DNA of 64,000 bases from assembly GCA_018350325.1 (NCBI GenBank), contig JAEVLN010000002.1, forward strand, positions 2,878,295 to 2,942,294. The letters run 5' to 3'. This DNA comes from Globodera rostochiensis (Eukaryota; Nematoda; Chromadorea; Rhabditida; Heteroderidae). The notes beneath the pieces were generated by a model. The model was not told the origin of the DNA and made no database searches. It saw only the letters and a list, made by a program, of their open reading frames with translations. This document shows positions 1 to 10,918 of the stretch, one piece after another. Each line of letters starts with the position of its first letter. Position 1 is the first letter of the stretch. The position numbers were made by a program, and so were the translations under genes.

Positions 1-230
1 TCAATCAAAAAGGGGTTTGTTAGGCTTAGGCTTAGGCCACCCTAATTGGGGTTCGTTAGGCTTAGGCTTAGGCCACCCTAATTGGGGTTCGTTAGGCTTA
101 GGCTTAGGTCACCCTAAGGTTGGGGTTTGTTAGGCTTAGGCTTAGGTCACCCCAAGGTTGGGGTTCGTTAGGCTTAGGCTTAGGTCAGCCTAAGGTTGGG
201 GTTTGTTAGGCTTAGGCCTAAGATTGGAAT
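1..230. repeat. TTAGGC-containing tandem array (telomere-like)
   Basis: About six head-to-tail units of roughly 36-38 bases. Each carries two or three TTAGGC hexamers followed by a spacer resembling CACCCTAA..TTGGGGTT. TTAGGC is the telomere repeat of nematodes. Here it is mixed with a spacer and followed by ordinary AT-rich DNA, so this is an interstitial or subtelomeric satellite rather than a pure telomere end. A related patch in the other orientation lies near 42.66-42.79 kb. The array starts at the first base, so it may extend to the left. Confidence 0.8.
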
Positions 231-959
231 TTTAGATGAAAATAAGTGAATCTTAAAATAAAATAGAGTCCCCCTATGCTTTTTCAAAATTTGAACCGGT
301 TCATCATTAACCGCTTTGCCAAATTCTTATTCAAAAATCTCGATTTTTTTTTTTTGAAAACTACGCACATAAAAATCCTGCGGCGCAAATGTCCAGCCAC
401 GATAAACGCAATTGGTGGGCGTTGATTTTTTAAACTTTTTTTTTGGTTTTAAATATTCAAGAAAAATTGAGAACAATTGTAAATAATGGTGCGCTTTGCA
501 TTCCATTCAATCGCGCTTTGCATGAAAGCTTTTCGGTGGTTGAAAATGAATTTAAATTTAAGTGAATCAAAAGACTTTGAAACGCCAATTATTCCGATAC
601 CAAAAATGGTCTCGAACGACTCCACAATTTTAATATTACGGTCACGGACGTTAAAGTCACATTCCATCAGGCACACGACACTAATTTTATTAGTTTCACA
701 TTTTCTAAAAAATGAGAATTAGATTAAATGGGCACAAAACCAATCGTCGGGGACCGAAAAACGCTAATAAAGTGTTCAAAAATTAAAATTGTTTAATAAA
801 ATATTGTGGAAATGACTTTTATTCTAATCTTTTCGATTTAAACTATTTTACGCATTGAAATTGATCAGCATCTCCAGTGCGAGGAGGAGCTAAATAAAAT
901 AAATTTATTATTATTATTATTTTAATTTTGTACTAACACTCCGCCCGCCCGTCCGTCCG
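231..959. other. AT-rich intergenic DNA, no supported gene
   Basis: I see only short ORFs without splice-site support (for example 486-722 and its antisense). Near 905, on the minus strand, there is an AATAAA-like stretch that could serve as the polyadenylation signal of the gene at 960-1256. Confidence 0.5.
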
Positions 960-1256
960 TCAGTAGGGGAACAGACTGTTCTCATAGCGCCACAAATTCG
1001 GGCTGAAGTAATTGCAGGCGGAATTACGGTAGCTGTAAGAGTGGTACGGTGTCTTGAAGTACCAGTCGTTCATGAGGCCGTACTTGTACCTGAAGCAGTG
1101 CGGAGGATGGAGGAGATCCAAAATTAAGATAATTTAAAAGTACTGGTCGAAAGTTTGGCTGTGACGATAAAATGGGGAGTATGAATAATAGGGCCAATAA
1201 TCCAGAAATGCTTCAGTTGGCTTTAACTGAATTTGTGATCCGTAGAAAGCGGACAT
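960..1256 (-). CDS. small Tyr/aromatic-rich protein, two exons, unknown
   Basis: Exons 1256-1144 and 1089-960 are joined across a 54-base GT..TTCAG intron and encode 80 residues. The start is the ATG six bases after a TTCAG (TTCAGAAAATG), which could be a spliced-leader or cis acceptor. The protein has no signal peptide or membrane segment. It is strikingly rich in Tyr, Phe, Ser and Asn: segments DYWPYYSYSPFYRH and YHSYSYRNSACNYF are separated by the exon junction, and it ends NSLFPY. Third codon positions in exon 2 are GC-rich, unlike the surroundings, which supports coding. I do not recognise the family. An additional upstream exon cannot be excluded. Confidence 0.6.
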
Positions 1257-1700
1257 TTTCTGAAGGAATTTTAATGATTTTAGTATGATTATTTAATTTA
1301 AAATAATAATTACTAAATTTTAATTATCGAAATTTTTGGGTCGCAAAACAATCGATCAAAGTGTTTACACCGATAAAGAATTGTGTTCAGGAAGTTTTGG
1401 TCTGTCCTAAAAGTAACAGCTGTCCAATGACGTCTTTTTGTCGAAAGATTCTTAAAAGTTTTACGCTCAATTTTTTATATATTAGAAATTGTTTTTTCTG
1501 TACAAATAAAAAATTTTATAATTTATAAATGCTATTTAAATAGTAATAAAAATTTTGTATGCAATTTAACTCGTGAATAGGTACTTCAATAAACGACGTA
1601 TATTGTTTATTTTTTTTTTCGATTTTCCTCTTTGAGCACCCAAACTTTATTTATTTCATTCTTTTCACCTCTGATCAATCAGTCCCCTATCCCAGATCAT

Positions 1701-1736
<36 letters not shown>

Positions 1737-2263
1737 TCCTTCCCACGCACATTTTTTACGTGAATGATCGGACGGACAAAACTCCTCCGACTGCTGCTGT
1801 TTCCCAATTGTGGCCGGCTTAACCAACCAATCAACCAGCCAACATGTGTTCACTTCCCAAGCCCATGAGCCGCTTAAAGCGCCAAAGGCATTTATTTGCC
1901 CGCCCGCCCGCCCGCCGTTGAAAGTTAATATGCCGCCGCCGACCAAATCAAATGGAAGAGGCCAAATGGCGTCCATTTTTTTCATTTTAACTTATTTTAT
2001 GGCCAACATATGTTTATATTTTATGTAAGCCCCCCGGGGGTGAGAGGAGAGCTCAAAATTCAATCTTAAATAAATCGGCACCTTCCGCCGATTTCGGTCA
2101 GAAATATAATTTGGGTGTTGATTTTTTGATTTTTTGCTTAATTTTTAAATTGAATTTTTGTTTGTTCACTGAAGCTGATCTCTAAAAGTATTTGTGGAGC
2201 TTTTTATTGTAATTTATTTCAAAAAACTTGGTAATTTCAAAAACATTAAGCATATTGAAAACG
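1257..2263. other. intergenic stretch with a 32-base poly-C run
   Basis: A C-run of 32 bases sits at 1702-1733, next to CCCG repeats near 1900-1917. The minus-strand ORF 1665-1985 is produced by the Gly codons of that run and lacks other support. No gene is visible. Confidence 0.55.
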
Positions 2264-2765
2264 ATGGTGGACAAAGGCGAAGGTGACAGCCGCTACCAGG
2301 AGCTGAAGGACGGAATTTACCATGGCTACCAGCCGTTGCGCGCTCGTAAAACGTTCACTTACACGTACACTCCCGAATTTGTGCCGGGCGCATTGAATAT
2401 GTAATAAATTTTAAATTAAAAAACAATAATTTTAAAAGCAAAATAATATTTATTGTATTTTTAGAGAGAATTATGTGCTTAAATTTTCAGCGCCGTTGCG
2501 CGGGACTTGGACTCGATTCCGTCGGGGCCCAAGGACGACGGGGCACATTACCAAATGGTTACGGCACACAAAGTTAACCGAGCCCCAAAGGTGAAGCACA
2601 CAAAGTTTATAGCTTCACAAAATGCCAATGCCAAATTCAAAGAAAAAAAAACGATTTTTTTTATGTTTTTTTGCATTCACTCATTTTTAGCCCGACGACC
2701 CGTACGCGTGGGTGCAACCGCAGGGCGGGAAGCCGCAGGAGCCGGAGGAAAAAGAGGAGGCTTAA
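2264..2765 (+). CDS. small hydrophilic protein, three exons, unknown
   Basis: Exons 2264-2400, 2491-2590 and 2691-2765 are joined by two GT..AG introns (90 and 100 bases, ending TTTTCAG and TTTTTAG). All phases close, giving 103 residues. The sequence opens MVDKGEGDSRYQEL, has a Thr/Tyr-rich middle (KTFTYTYTPEF) and a Pro/Glu/Lys-rich tail ending EEKEEA. There is no signal peptide, membrane segment or recognisable domain. Codon use in the exons is GC-rich at third positions, in contrast to the AT-rich introns, which supports the model. The second exon also reads on into the intron in the same frame, so a retained-intron form would be longer. Function unknown. Confidence 0.65.
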
Positions 2766-3410
2766 ACAACAGAAATTTCATTTTAAGATGCTTTAACGAA
2801 TACAAAATGCGCAATTTATTTCACAAATGACGATGCCTTTCTTTGTAAGTGATCGAACAAAAACATATAAATGATTTTTTGGTAATGAATGGAAAATTGG
2901 CATTTTTGTTACGCGCCGCTAGCACATCGAAAGCAAATGGAATTTGGCCTTATAAAAATGTTCGGATTCCTTCATCTTTTCGGGTGCCAAAAATGACCGG
3001 ACTTTGCTGCATTTGAACCAGGAATGCTCACGGATATCCGGATATCCGCAGATATATCCGGACACGGATTTAAACATTTGTATCCATAAGCATCCCATGA
3101 TTAGAACTAATTTGTAAGTCGAGAATACGCGTGCCGCGGGTGCGGGTACGGATCCGGGTACCCGCCCAGTTTGGCGGGTACCTGGACCAAAAACATCAAT
3201 TACGAATCGAAGACACTTTTTTCAGGAATCTCATTTTTCCCTTAAAAATGAGAATTTTCACAAAGTTCAAAAATATGGCAAAATTATGGGCAAGTGTGGA
3301 AATATGGCAAATTTCCAAAAATCATAGCATTTGCCATATAAAAAATAGGGCATTTTGGCCGCCCTGACTCTTACGTAAAGCAAATTGTTTTTCAAACTAA
3401 ATTTAGAATT
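2766..3410. other. intergenic DNA with degenerate GC-rich palindromic patch
   Basis: Around 3030-3190 there are repeated short motifs such as ATATCCGGATATCCG and GGGTACGGATCCGGGTACCCG, with self-complementary character. Similar patches recur near 30.6 and 33.2 kb. They look like decayed inverted-repeat elements. No coding exon is supported. Confidence 0.4.
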
Positions 3411-3591
3411 CGAATGCATTTCTTCTCACGACATTTTGAATATATTTTAACCGAATTTAATTGTATCATAATTTGTGTCGGTAAATGATATTCAAAAAAT
3501 CCCACGCTTAAATTGCCATAATGAATATGTCCAAATGAATTGAAGTCTTTTAATTTTCACTGAGAATTGGGCCAAATTTATATTTAATTAA
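3411..3591 (+). repeat. left arm of ~180-base inverted repeat
   Basis: This segment matches the reverse complement of 10194-10377 with only a few mismatches, including the shared stretch around CACGACATTTTGAATATATT. The two arms enclose two 7TM receptor genes and the ubiquitin-extension effector, about 6.6 kb in all. Confidence 0.85.
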
Positions 3592-4541
3592 TTAGATTAT
3601 TAAACAAAAAAACAAAATGTTTTGCAGTTTTGGACTTTAAAAATAAATCAGGTAGCTCCCTGAAATCCAGTCCAGAATCCAATCCAAATATCAATGAATC
3701 TTGAATGGATTAAAAAATTACCCCTTTAAAATAAATAGTAAATTCTCAGAAAAATTTTTTTGAAGTATATAAAACTTTTCTTATCGTATCATCTTTACGA
3801 ATTTCTTGCAAGAAAATTTTGGGAATTGTTGTCCTCCAATATATTTTTGTTTTCTGTCTACATTCTTACATTGGAGAAAAGGTTTAAGGAAATCCCTAAT
3901 ATTTGTTTTAAATGCCCATTCATTTGCCCAATTGGAATAATTTGAACGAAAAGCACAATAATTTTGTAATTACCGTATTTTAAAGTGTTTAAAATTTAAT
4001 TCCGTGTTTTTAAAATGGAAATGCCAGGGGCACTTCCGTCTGGTGGGAGCTCTAGCGAGCTCTATAAGCGCTATAACAGACACATTGTCACGCATGTACA
4101 TACTTTGTTGACCCGCGCTGTTTTATTATTTGCTTTAATTGCGCTTTTGCAATTTGACGAAATGAAAGAAATTGTTTATGTACGGTAAGCTTGTACTTTT
4201 TATTTGCTTTAATTATTCGCTAATTAGTCACAAAATGCACGCAACCACAAATTGAAAACGTAACTAATTTCAAAAACATTAATTGAAATGAAACAATTTT
4301 TCGTGAAATTAAACGAAAAGTCGAACTATTGAAAACATATGAAAGGATGGCGTGCTCAATATAAATCCGGGGGCTCAATTATCGGAACTCATTTGTGAAG
4401 TCGTCTCATAATAATAATGCTATAAAATGGAGTCTCTTTAAACCACCGATTTTATTCTCAATTTTTGTGATAAATTATCTTTTTTAATATTAAATAATTC
4501 GTGACAAAACGGCGCTTCAATCTGTCGGTTGAATACTGAAA

Positions 4542-6192
4542 ATGAGCGACGACATTTGCGAATATTTGAACATTACAACGACAAGTAAATTCGATTCAAA
4601 TAATTTGACGGCAAAATTTGCCGTTTTGGATTCTTCGAAGAATTTAACATTTTTTGAATTGATTTTCACCTCAATTATTCACCAATTAATCGTCGCCAAA
4701 TGCTCTTACAAATTCAAAGTGGCACAAGTTGCGGTAAATTTTAAAATGTTAATTTATAATTTAAAAGAATAATTTTTAGTCGGACTATTATCGTGACAAT
4801 GTACTCGTCTATTATGATAAGTTGGGATACTTCTCGCCTACCTTGCCATGGATTGTGTTCCCGAACGTGTTCACTCCGGTTTCGATTATCTTCAACATTT
4901 CGCTCATTGTGGTCACATTCGCTACGCTGTAACATTCTTTTTTTTGAAAATAATAATTTAATTATGTTTAATTAATTACGTAGTTAGTGTTTAATTAATT
5001 GCCTAATTAGTGTTTAATTAATTACCTAATTAGTGTTTAATTAATTATCTAATTAGAAAGGAGCCCAAAGTGTGCAATTGGCTGATCGCCTACGATTCGC
5101 TGTGCCAACTTTTCGTCGTCGCCCCCTTCGGCGTCAATTTGCTGGCCGTCCTTTTCCAAATCAGTCCGCTCGACTACCGTATCTGTCTCGGCACGCTTAT
5201 GGCGTCTACCGTAGCGTCGTACGCGTCGATTTTGGCCATTTATTTGATCTCAATTGAACGATTGCTGATCATTTTGTACCCAATCAAGTAATCGCTAATC
5301 AAAATTTTGTTGACTTTTTTATTTTATTTTTTAAGAATGAATTGGCACAAAAAGTCCACCGTTCGCCGTTGTTCATTAATTGCAGTGATTTTGTGCACGC
5401 TTTTTGGTCTTATAATGAACCTTAATGTGTTCGGTATTTGGACCATAATTAACCTCCCATATGACCGGTAATTCTTAAACATAATGCCAATGGCATTTAA
5501 ATTTAAAATTTAATTTAAATTATTCAGATTTATTTATTGTAACAGCGGACTTTATTCGGACGTTCTGAACACAACGACCGCTTACGTCATTCTTTCGTTG
5601 TGCGTCCTAAATTATGCCGCAATTTTTGGCATGATTTTATGGCGACATTTTAAAACGGCCAACGGAACAACAAATCAAATTCAATCAATTTCAAAAAGTA
5701 AAAAATATTTTAACCATTAAAATTTAAAAAAAGTAACTTTTAAGATGCCGAACAATCAATGCGCAAAATGTTGCGATCAGTTTTTTTGCTTTTATTGGTG
5801 GTTCTGATCGGCTGGCTGATCACATCGGCTGCCCGTAATCAGATCACCGACTTTTTTAAATTTATAATCCCCCTCGGCGTCAATTGCTTCGAATCCGATC
5901 CGGTGGCAAAAGGCCGAATTAGCGACAATATTTTGTGCGTCATAATCGCAATTATCACGTGTGTGCCCATTTTGGCCTCCGCTAGCGCTGCGCCGATCCT
6001 TTTGCTTAACAGGCAAATAAAAATATTTATTTAAATATTTATATATAATTATTAAAAAGGCAAATAAATATTAAAAATTGAATTTAATTTAGCGATGATT
6101 ATCGAATTGCTTACAAAAAAGCAATCCGGCATAAAACTTCTGTTGGGCCGTTATTCAGCAACAAAATTGTGGTTTCTAACGGCCGGAAATGA
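4542..6192 (+). CDS. 7TM chemoreceptor-like GPCR, copy 1
   Basis: Seven exons: 4542-4733, 4780-4928, 5057-5287, 5336-5467, 5528-5697, 5745-6012 and 6093-6192. They encode 413 residues with N-glycosylation sites in the N-terminus (NIT, NLT) and seven hydrophobic segments. The third ends in an E/DR-type motif, SIERLLIILYP. The last helix (SAAPILLLNR) runs into a basic tail, DDYRIAYKKAI, the layout of nematode serpentine chemoreceptors. The exact subfamily is uncertain (Srsx/Srw-like). It should sit in the plasma membrane, perhaps of sensory neurons. The last intron starts with GC (AACAG|GCAAAT). The paralogue at 30958-32616 has GT at the same place. The two copies have the same seven-exon layout, and exon 5 here has 12 extra bases. 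Confidence 0.85.
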
Positions 6193-7353
6193 GAAATACT
6201 TCAACTCTTACATTGTTATTATTACTTTAATTCATAAAATTGTCAATTTTTTTTGTGTGTGTGTACCTATTTTAATTTTATATTTAAAGCTAATCTTATT
6301 TCTGAGTTTTGTAAATTAATTCTATTTTATGTAAATTATTTATCCCAACGTGAATAAATGCTTGTTTGTGAATGCCAGCAGATGACGTTCCCCGTTTTAT
6401 CATTTTGTTGTTTTTTAATAAATGTTTTTTATTAAAGCTTTTCAATATATAGCAGCGGCTTTAAAATCAGTGAGACTATCCAAAATTTCTTACTTGGCCT
6501 GAAAAAAAGGGATTAAAAAAACATAAATCAGATTAATAATAATTTGACAATTTTAGACAAAATACAATTGCCAACAAAAGACGATTAAAATTAATTTCAG
6601 AGCTAATCATTCATAATGGTTTTGTGTTAAGGCGCTGTCATTTCAATTAACATCTTCGCTTTTTCATGTCCATCCCCGGTACTGGCGGTACTCATCCGAC
6701 CGGCCGCCGTTTGGAAATGTTAAAAGTGGGAGCCCCCCCCCCATACCCTACGGGGCTGTGCCGTGACGGACGCGGCAAGTGCCAAAAACCGCGATTTCTT
6801 TGTCGATAAAAAAAATTTTGAAGCGATTGTTTGATTTTTTGATTATTTTTTTAGACGTTTTCTTAATTTTAAGATTTTGTCGTTTTTTTTCTGTAAATTT
6901 TAAAAATACGCTTAAGTTTTTTTCCGTAAAAACTAATATTTTCTTTGGTTTCCAGTTTTTATTTTGAAAAAAAAAACAATTTTTGGACTGCTAAAGAACA
7001 AAGTTCACGTCCGAGAGGCAAATATTCTCGAAAAAAATGTGTTTTTTTATTATTTTTATTAATAATTCTTTTTTCTAAAAAGCTTTTTATCTAAAGAAAA
7101 AAGCCAATAATGCCACATAAATTTTGCGGTTTTCACGTGAACCAATCTCTCATTTTTTATGCGCGCAGTTTTACTTCCGACAAAAATATTTTTTTTTAAA
7201 TCAATTTTTTTATTTGCTCGTCCGCAACGCGCCAATAGGAATTGTCGACGTTAATTATTGAAAATTTTCAGGCTTTAAAAGGCCAATCAAAAAGTTAATT
7301 GTTTTTTACACAAATAAAATTAAATTAAATTAAATTAATCAACAAATTAAACA
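6193..7353. other. intergenic region upstream of the ubiquitin effector
   Basis: AT-rich, with a GC-rich patch at about 6650-6780 containing a 10-base C-run. No supported exon was found. Two copies of ATGCCA lie here (6372-6377 and 7110-7115). That hexamer has been described as the dorsal-gland (DOG box) promoter motif of potato cyst nematode effectors. Confidence 0.45.
7110..7115 (+). promoter_or_regulatory. possible DOG-box hexamer ATGCCA
   Basis: ATGCCA lies 239 bases before the effector start codon; a second copy is at 6372-6377. A hexamer occurs often by chance, so this is a weak indication only. Confidence 0.25.
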
Positions 7354-7698
7354 ATGCATAAATTCGTAATAACAACTTTGCTTTGTCTTGCGTTGTTCGC
7401 CCTCCAGCAGCAGTCGTTAAATTGCCATGGAATGCAAATTTTTGTGAAAACTTTGACGGGAAAAGCCATGACATTGGAGGTGCACAGCTCGGACACCATC
7501 AACAACCTGAAACAGAAGGTCCAGGCCACGGAAGGCATCCCAACTAAACAGCAACGGCTGATCTTTGCGGGCAAACAGCTCGATGATGACGGCACTTTGG
7601 CTGACTACAACATTCAAAAGGACGCAACGCTTCATCTGCTGCTGCGCCTCCGGGGCGGTGGGTCAATGATGGACTACTTTGAGGACGACGCCATGTGA
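7354..7698 (+). CDS. secreted ubiquitin-extension protein (cyst-nematode effector type)
   Basis: A single-exon gene of 114 residues. Residues 1-26 form a signal peptide with a Leu-rich core ([14 protein letters not shown]). Residues 27-102 are ubiquitin, starting [11 protein letters not shown] and ending LRLRGG. Residues 103-114 are a short extension, [12 protein letters not shown]. The Lys positions 6, 11, 27, 29, 48 and 63 of ubiquitin are kept; Lys33 is Thr, and there are other changes (S19/S20, T38, D51-D53). Ordinary ubiquitin genes lack signal peptides. Secreted ubiquitin with a 12-residue C-terminal extension is known from dorsal-gland effectors of cyst nematodes (UBCEP12 class), which are delivered into host roots and from which the tail peptide may be released by host hydrolases. 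The absence of introns contrasts with all neighbouring genes. Confidence 0.92.
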   Translation: MHKFVITTLLCLALFALQQQSLNCHGMQIFVKTLTGKAMTLEVHSSDTINNLKQKVQATEGIPTKQQRLIFAGKQLDDDGTLADYNIQKDATLHLLLRLRGGGSMMDYFEDDAM

Positions 7699-8199
7699 GC
7701 ATCTACAGAGAAGCCATGTGGGGAATAGGCACAACGATATTATTTGTTGCATATTTTAATTGTATTTAATTAACTCTCTTTTTTTTTGCTTTTGATGTTC
7801 ATTGCCATTAGAGATTTGTCATAAAATGAACTTTTGATTATAGTAAATAAATCATCAATCACTACAGTATTGACTTGAGATTCCTATAAGCACTGTTCGA
7901 ATTTAACGACTAAAAACCAACAGAATATTTCCTGAAAATGAAAATTTAATTAATTCTTTAATTGCGGGCTGATCTTCTTCTTTAGAAAAAACTTCATTAG
8001 AAAAAGATCCGCGATCAGGCTATTTTAGAATTAAAACAGGCCGAAAAAGAAAACTCAAAATAGACCAAGTATAAATACATTCACTCATCTTTTTTATGAA
8101 ATTTATTTTTAAAGAATATTTATCTATATTTAATATTAAAAAAAGATCACAAATTAATTTTAAAATGTGAAAATCAAAACAAAAATAATATTTAAATTG
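7699..8199. other. AT-rich intergenic DNA
   Basis: This is the 3' flank between the effector and the convergent minus-strand receptor. I see no exon or structured element in it. Confidence 0.5.
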
Positions 8200-10148
8200 T
8201 CAATTTATGTTTCTGTGAGGGAACGGTGAAACGCTGTTGACAAAAAACCGGTTCAATAACATCGACAATTCGATTCGAAATGCCTTCCGATAATAAGAGC
8301 TGTAAAAAACAAACAATTAAAATAACACAAAAAAATATTCCAAAAATCTTTTTATATATTTCCGTATTAAATAAAACCCGCGGTTGGGCGCCAGGTACGA
8401 TTGAGCGCCTGTTATAAAAGGATCAGTTGGGCGCCCATATCCAAAATATAAATATTTAATTTGTTGGATAATTTGGGAAGTATGGAGGCTTATAACATTT
8501 TATTGAATTCGAGGTTTAGAAGACATTTTGGTCATGAAGCTAAAATGCTATTTTGGTCATGAAGCTAAAATGCTAAGTTGGGGTGCTCGATGTTGCGGGT
8601 CGGGGTCCTTCGGGGGCGGCACAACCCTAATTTGAAGCCCGGGCTTCTTCGGGGGCGACGTGTCCGGGGGTAAAGCCCAAAAATGTCGGGAGGTCGGGGT
8701 TCTTCGGGGGCGGCGTGTCCGGGGTAAAGCCCGTCGGGATTCTTCGGGGGCAACCCTATTTAGTAATTAAACACGATATTTAAAGTGTTTGCCTCGTCAT
8801 CAAAAGAATGGGGCCGTTCGATGAAGCACTGACATTCAAAAATAGGCCCATTAATTGCGCAGCGCACCAAAAGTCCATCGGTGTCCCAATAACGCCGGTG
8901 AATTGCATAACGCCCACAGTGAAAATTGCAACACAAAAATAGCCGCCCAAATTCAAAATGACAATTGCCAACAGCGAGCGAAATATTTTGCGATCCCGTG
9001 AGTTTGTTGTGGCCGAATTTATTCCTAAAATATGTTTAAAAACAAATAAAATTAAGCAATAAGCTGACAACAAAACCTTCTCTAATGCGGAGCATAATTG
9101 CGGTTAAAACGTAAATTAAAATTGTCAGTAAATTCAGTGCCATTATTGACATTGAAAGTGCCAAAGCAGCTTTGCACTGTGACAAAATGTAAAACGTAAA
9201 ATTGTATTATTTAAAAATATATTCGAATTAAAAAAGGCTTTACAATGAAAATGTCCCCAATGCTTCCGGGTATTTTGACACCGGAATATGAACCGGTCCG
9301 CGCTTCAAGTTGTATAGCGACAACGTGATAAATGGAGAATAATGTGCACAATGTCGTTATGATGGCCAAATAAAGCCGCAATTTTGTGCCATTGAATATC
9401 CTATTAATAATGTTAATGTATTTATTTGGCATCAATTTTATTCTTTATTTATGCCATTTAATTTAATTAATTTGAATAAACGGTTAATTTTAATGTTATG
9501 TATTTATTTGGCATCAATTCTATTTTCTTTATTTTGTTGTTGTACATTATTAATTAATTAATTAAATAATTTAAAAGCATCAAAAGTTTGAATCAAATAA
9601 ATTCACAGACCAATGTGCGAATAGGACCGCAATAAATCGGTCCAATCCGGTGAACATCGTAGTCACAATTGCTCCGCTAAGCCCAAAAATGGATACTGTA
9701 AAAAATTGTATCGCCACACCGTAGTCAATAAAATTTTGGCCAGAAATTGAGACATAAAACGACAAAAAGTGCCCAATTTGGTGCAGCATTTCGTAAAATG
9801 CGGTCAGTGCCAGCAAATAATTTGATGTGCCGCGTAAAATTCTGAAAATTATTTTTACTATTAATAATTCCATTTTGTTAAATGTTTTTTTGTGATTTAA
9901 AAATTATCAAAAATAATAAACTGACTTTGATCGAATTGTGACGCAAATCAGCAAGAAATTAGCCACGAGGCCAAAGGTCGCTATGGCGCATAAAATTACG
10001 GAATAAATGACGAATTGAGTGATTGGACGTTGTTGGCCCCTGTTGAGTTGATAAAGCGCGAAATACAACTATTTAAATGAAGCAAATTATTAATTTTAAT
10101 TATTTTATTATTATTCCTTACTTTTTTTAATGGTTCCGTGTTGTTCAT
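8200..10148 (-). CDS. 7TM chemoreceptor-like GPCR (distinct paralogue)
   Basis: Seven exons on the minus strand: 10148-10122, 10068-9926, 9841-9611, 9400-9244, 9176-9077, 9024-8793 and 8299-8200. They encode 329 residues. Hydrophobic segments include VILCAIATFGLVANFLLICV (TM1), and TM3 ends in LDRFIAVLF, a DRF/DRY-type motif. The last helix has SNGPILLMTR followed by a tail beginning SYYRKAF, as in nematode serpentine receptors (Srsx-like, family uncertain). The last intron starts with GC (ACGAG|GCAAAC), at the same point and phase as the GC intron of the receptor at 4542-6192. It is 493 bases long because it holds a GC-rich repeat block. Without that distal exon the gene would look truncated at its seventh helix. 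Confidence 0.82.
8525..8764. repeat. GC-rich repeat block inside receptor intron 6
   Basis: Two direct copies of a 25-base unit (ATTTTGGTCATGAAGCTAAA plus ATGCT) are followed by about 180 bases of repeated CTTCGGGGGCGGC/GTCCGGGG motifs. The ends, GGGGTGCTCG and CAACCCTA, are loosely inverted. The block is absent from the equivalent introns of the other two receptors, so it is probably inserted. Confidence 0.5.
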
Positions 10149-10193
10149 AATTTTATTTAAAAAAACAATGTAATTTCTCTGTTTAATAATATA

Positions 10194-10377
10194 ATTAATT
10201 AAATATAAATTTGGCCCAATTCTCAGTGAAAATTAAAAGACTTCAATTCATTTGGACATATTCATTATGGCAATTTAAGCGTGGGATTTTTTGAATATCA
10301 TTTACCGACACAAATTATGATACGATTAAATTTGATTAAAATATATTCAAAATGTCGTGAGAATAAATGCATTTGAA
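10194..10377 (-). repeat. right arm of ~180-base inverted repeat
   Basis: Reverse-complement partner of 3411-3591 with a handful of substitutions. It lies just upstream (by transcription) of the minus-strand receptor, whereas the left arm lies upstream of the plus-strand receptor. Both arms therefore occupy similar promoter-proximal positions. Confidence 0.85.
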
Positions 10378-10918
10378 AGTAGCAACTCATTTATCAATGT
10401 TTTGTTAGAAATTTTCACTTGAACCAATTGAACCCAATATTCTCAAAGTATTCACTAAAATTCATTCTTAGAAAACAAAAAATGGGCCAAAAAATCAACG
10501 AAAAACGGAATCCACCCGCCCACGGCTGCTCGTCCATCTGAACTTTAAAGGATTTAATGCCCTTTCAATTAGCTTAGGTAGCTAAATTCATTTTACATAT
10601 TTAAATATCGATTAGAGTGGCATAATTTGTAAATGTAAAAGTCAATCAATAGTTTATCGATTGGCCACTTTTTTTTATAGCAAAAGCATTTTAATTGAAA
10701 CGAAATTTTGGTTTTCAGTTCTTAAAATTAAATTTCGCTTCTGGTTTTCAGTTCTTAAAATTCAAATTCCGCGCCAATTTCGATTATAATGCCCTTCTGC
10801 AAGATCGTTGGCACACTTTTTTGTTTTGTCGGTAAAAAGGGGGGAATAAAATAAATTTGGTTATTAATGAATTGCTAATAATCAAAAAGGCTTAACGCTC
10901 GTCCGGCATTCAATTGGA

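Noticed and set aside
1..230. True telomere end
   Set aside because: TTAGGC is interrupted by a regular spacer and followed by gene-bearing DNA, so this is a telomere-like satellite rather than an uninterrupted telomere.
1665..1985. Gly-run ORF on the minus strand
   Set aside because: Generated by a 32-base C homopolymer; no splice sites, motif or codon bias beyond it.
8780..9073. Receptor at 8200-10148 as a pseudogene truncated after TM7
   Set aside because: A distal exon (8299-8200) joins in phase through a GC-AG intron and supplies the expected YRKAF tail.
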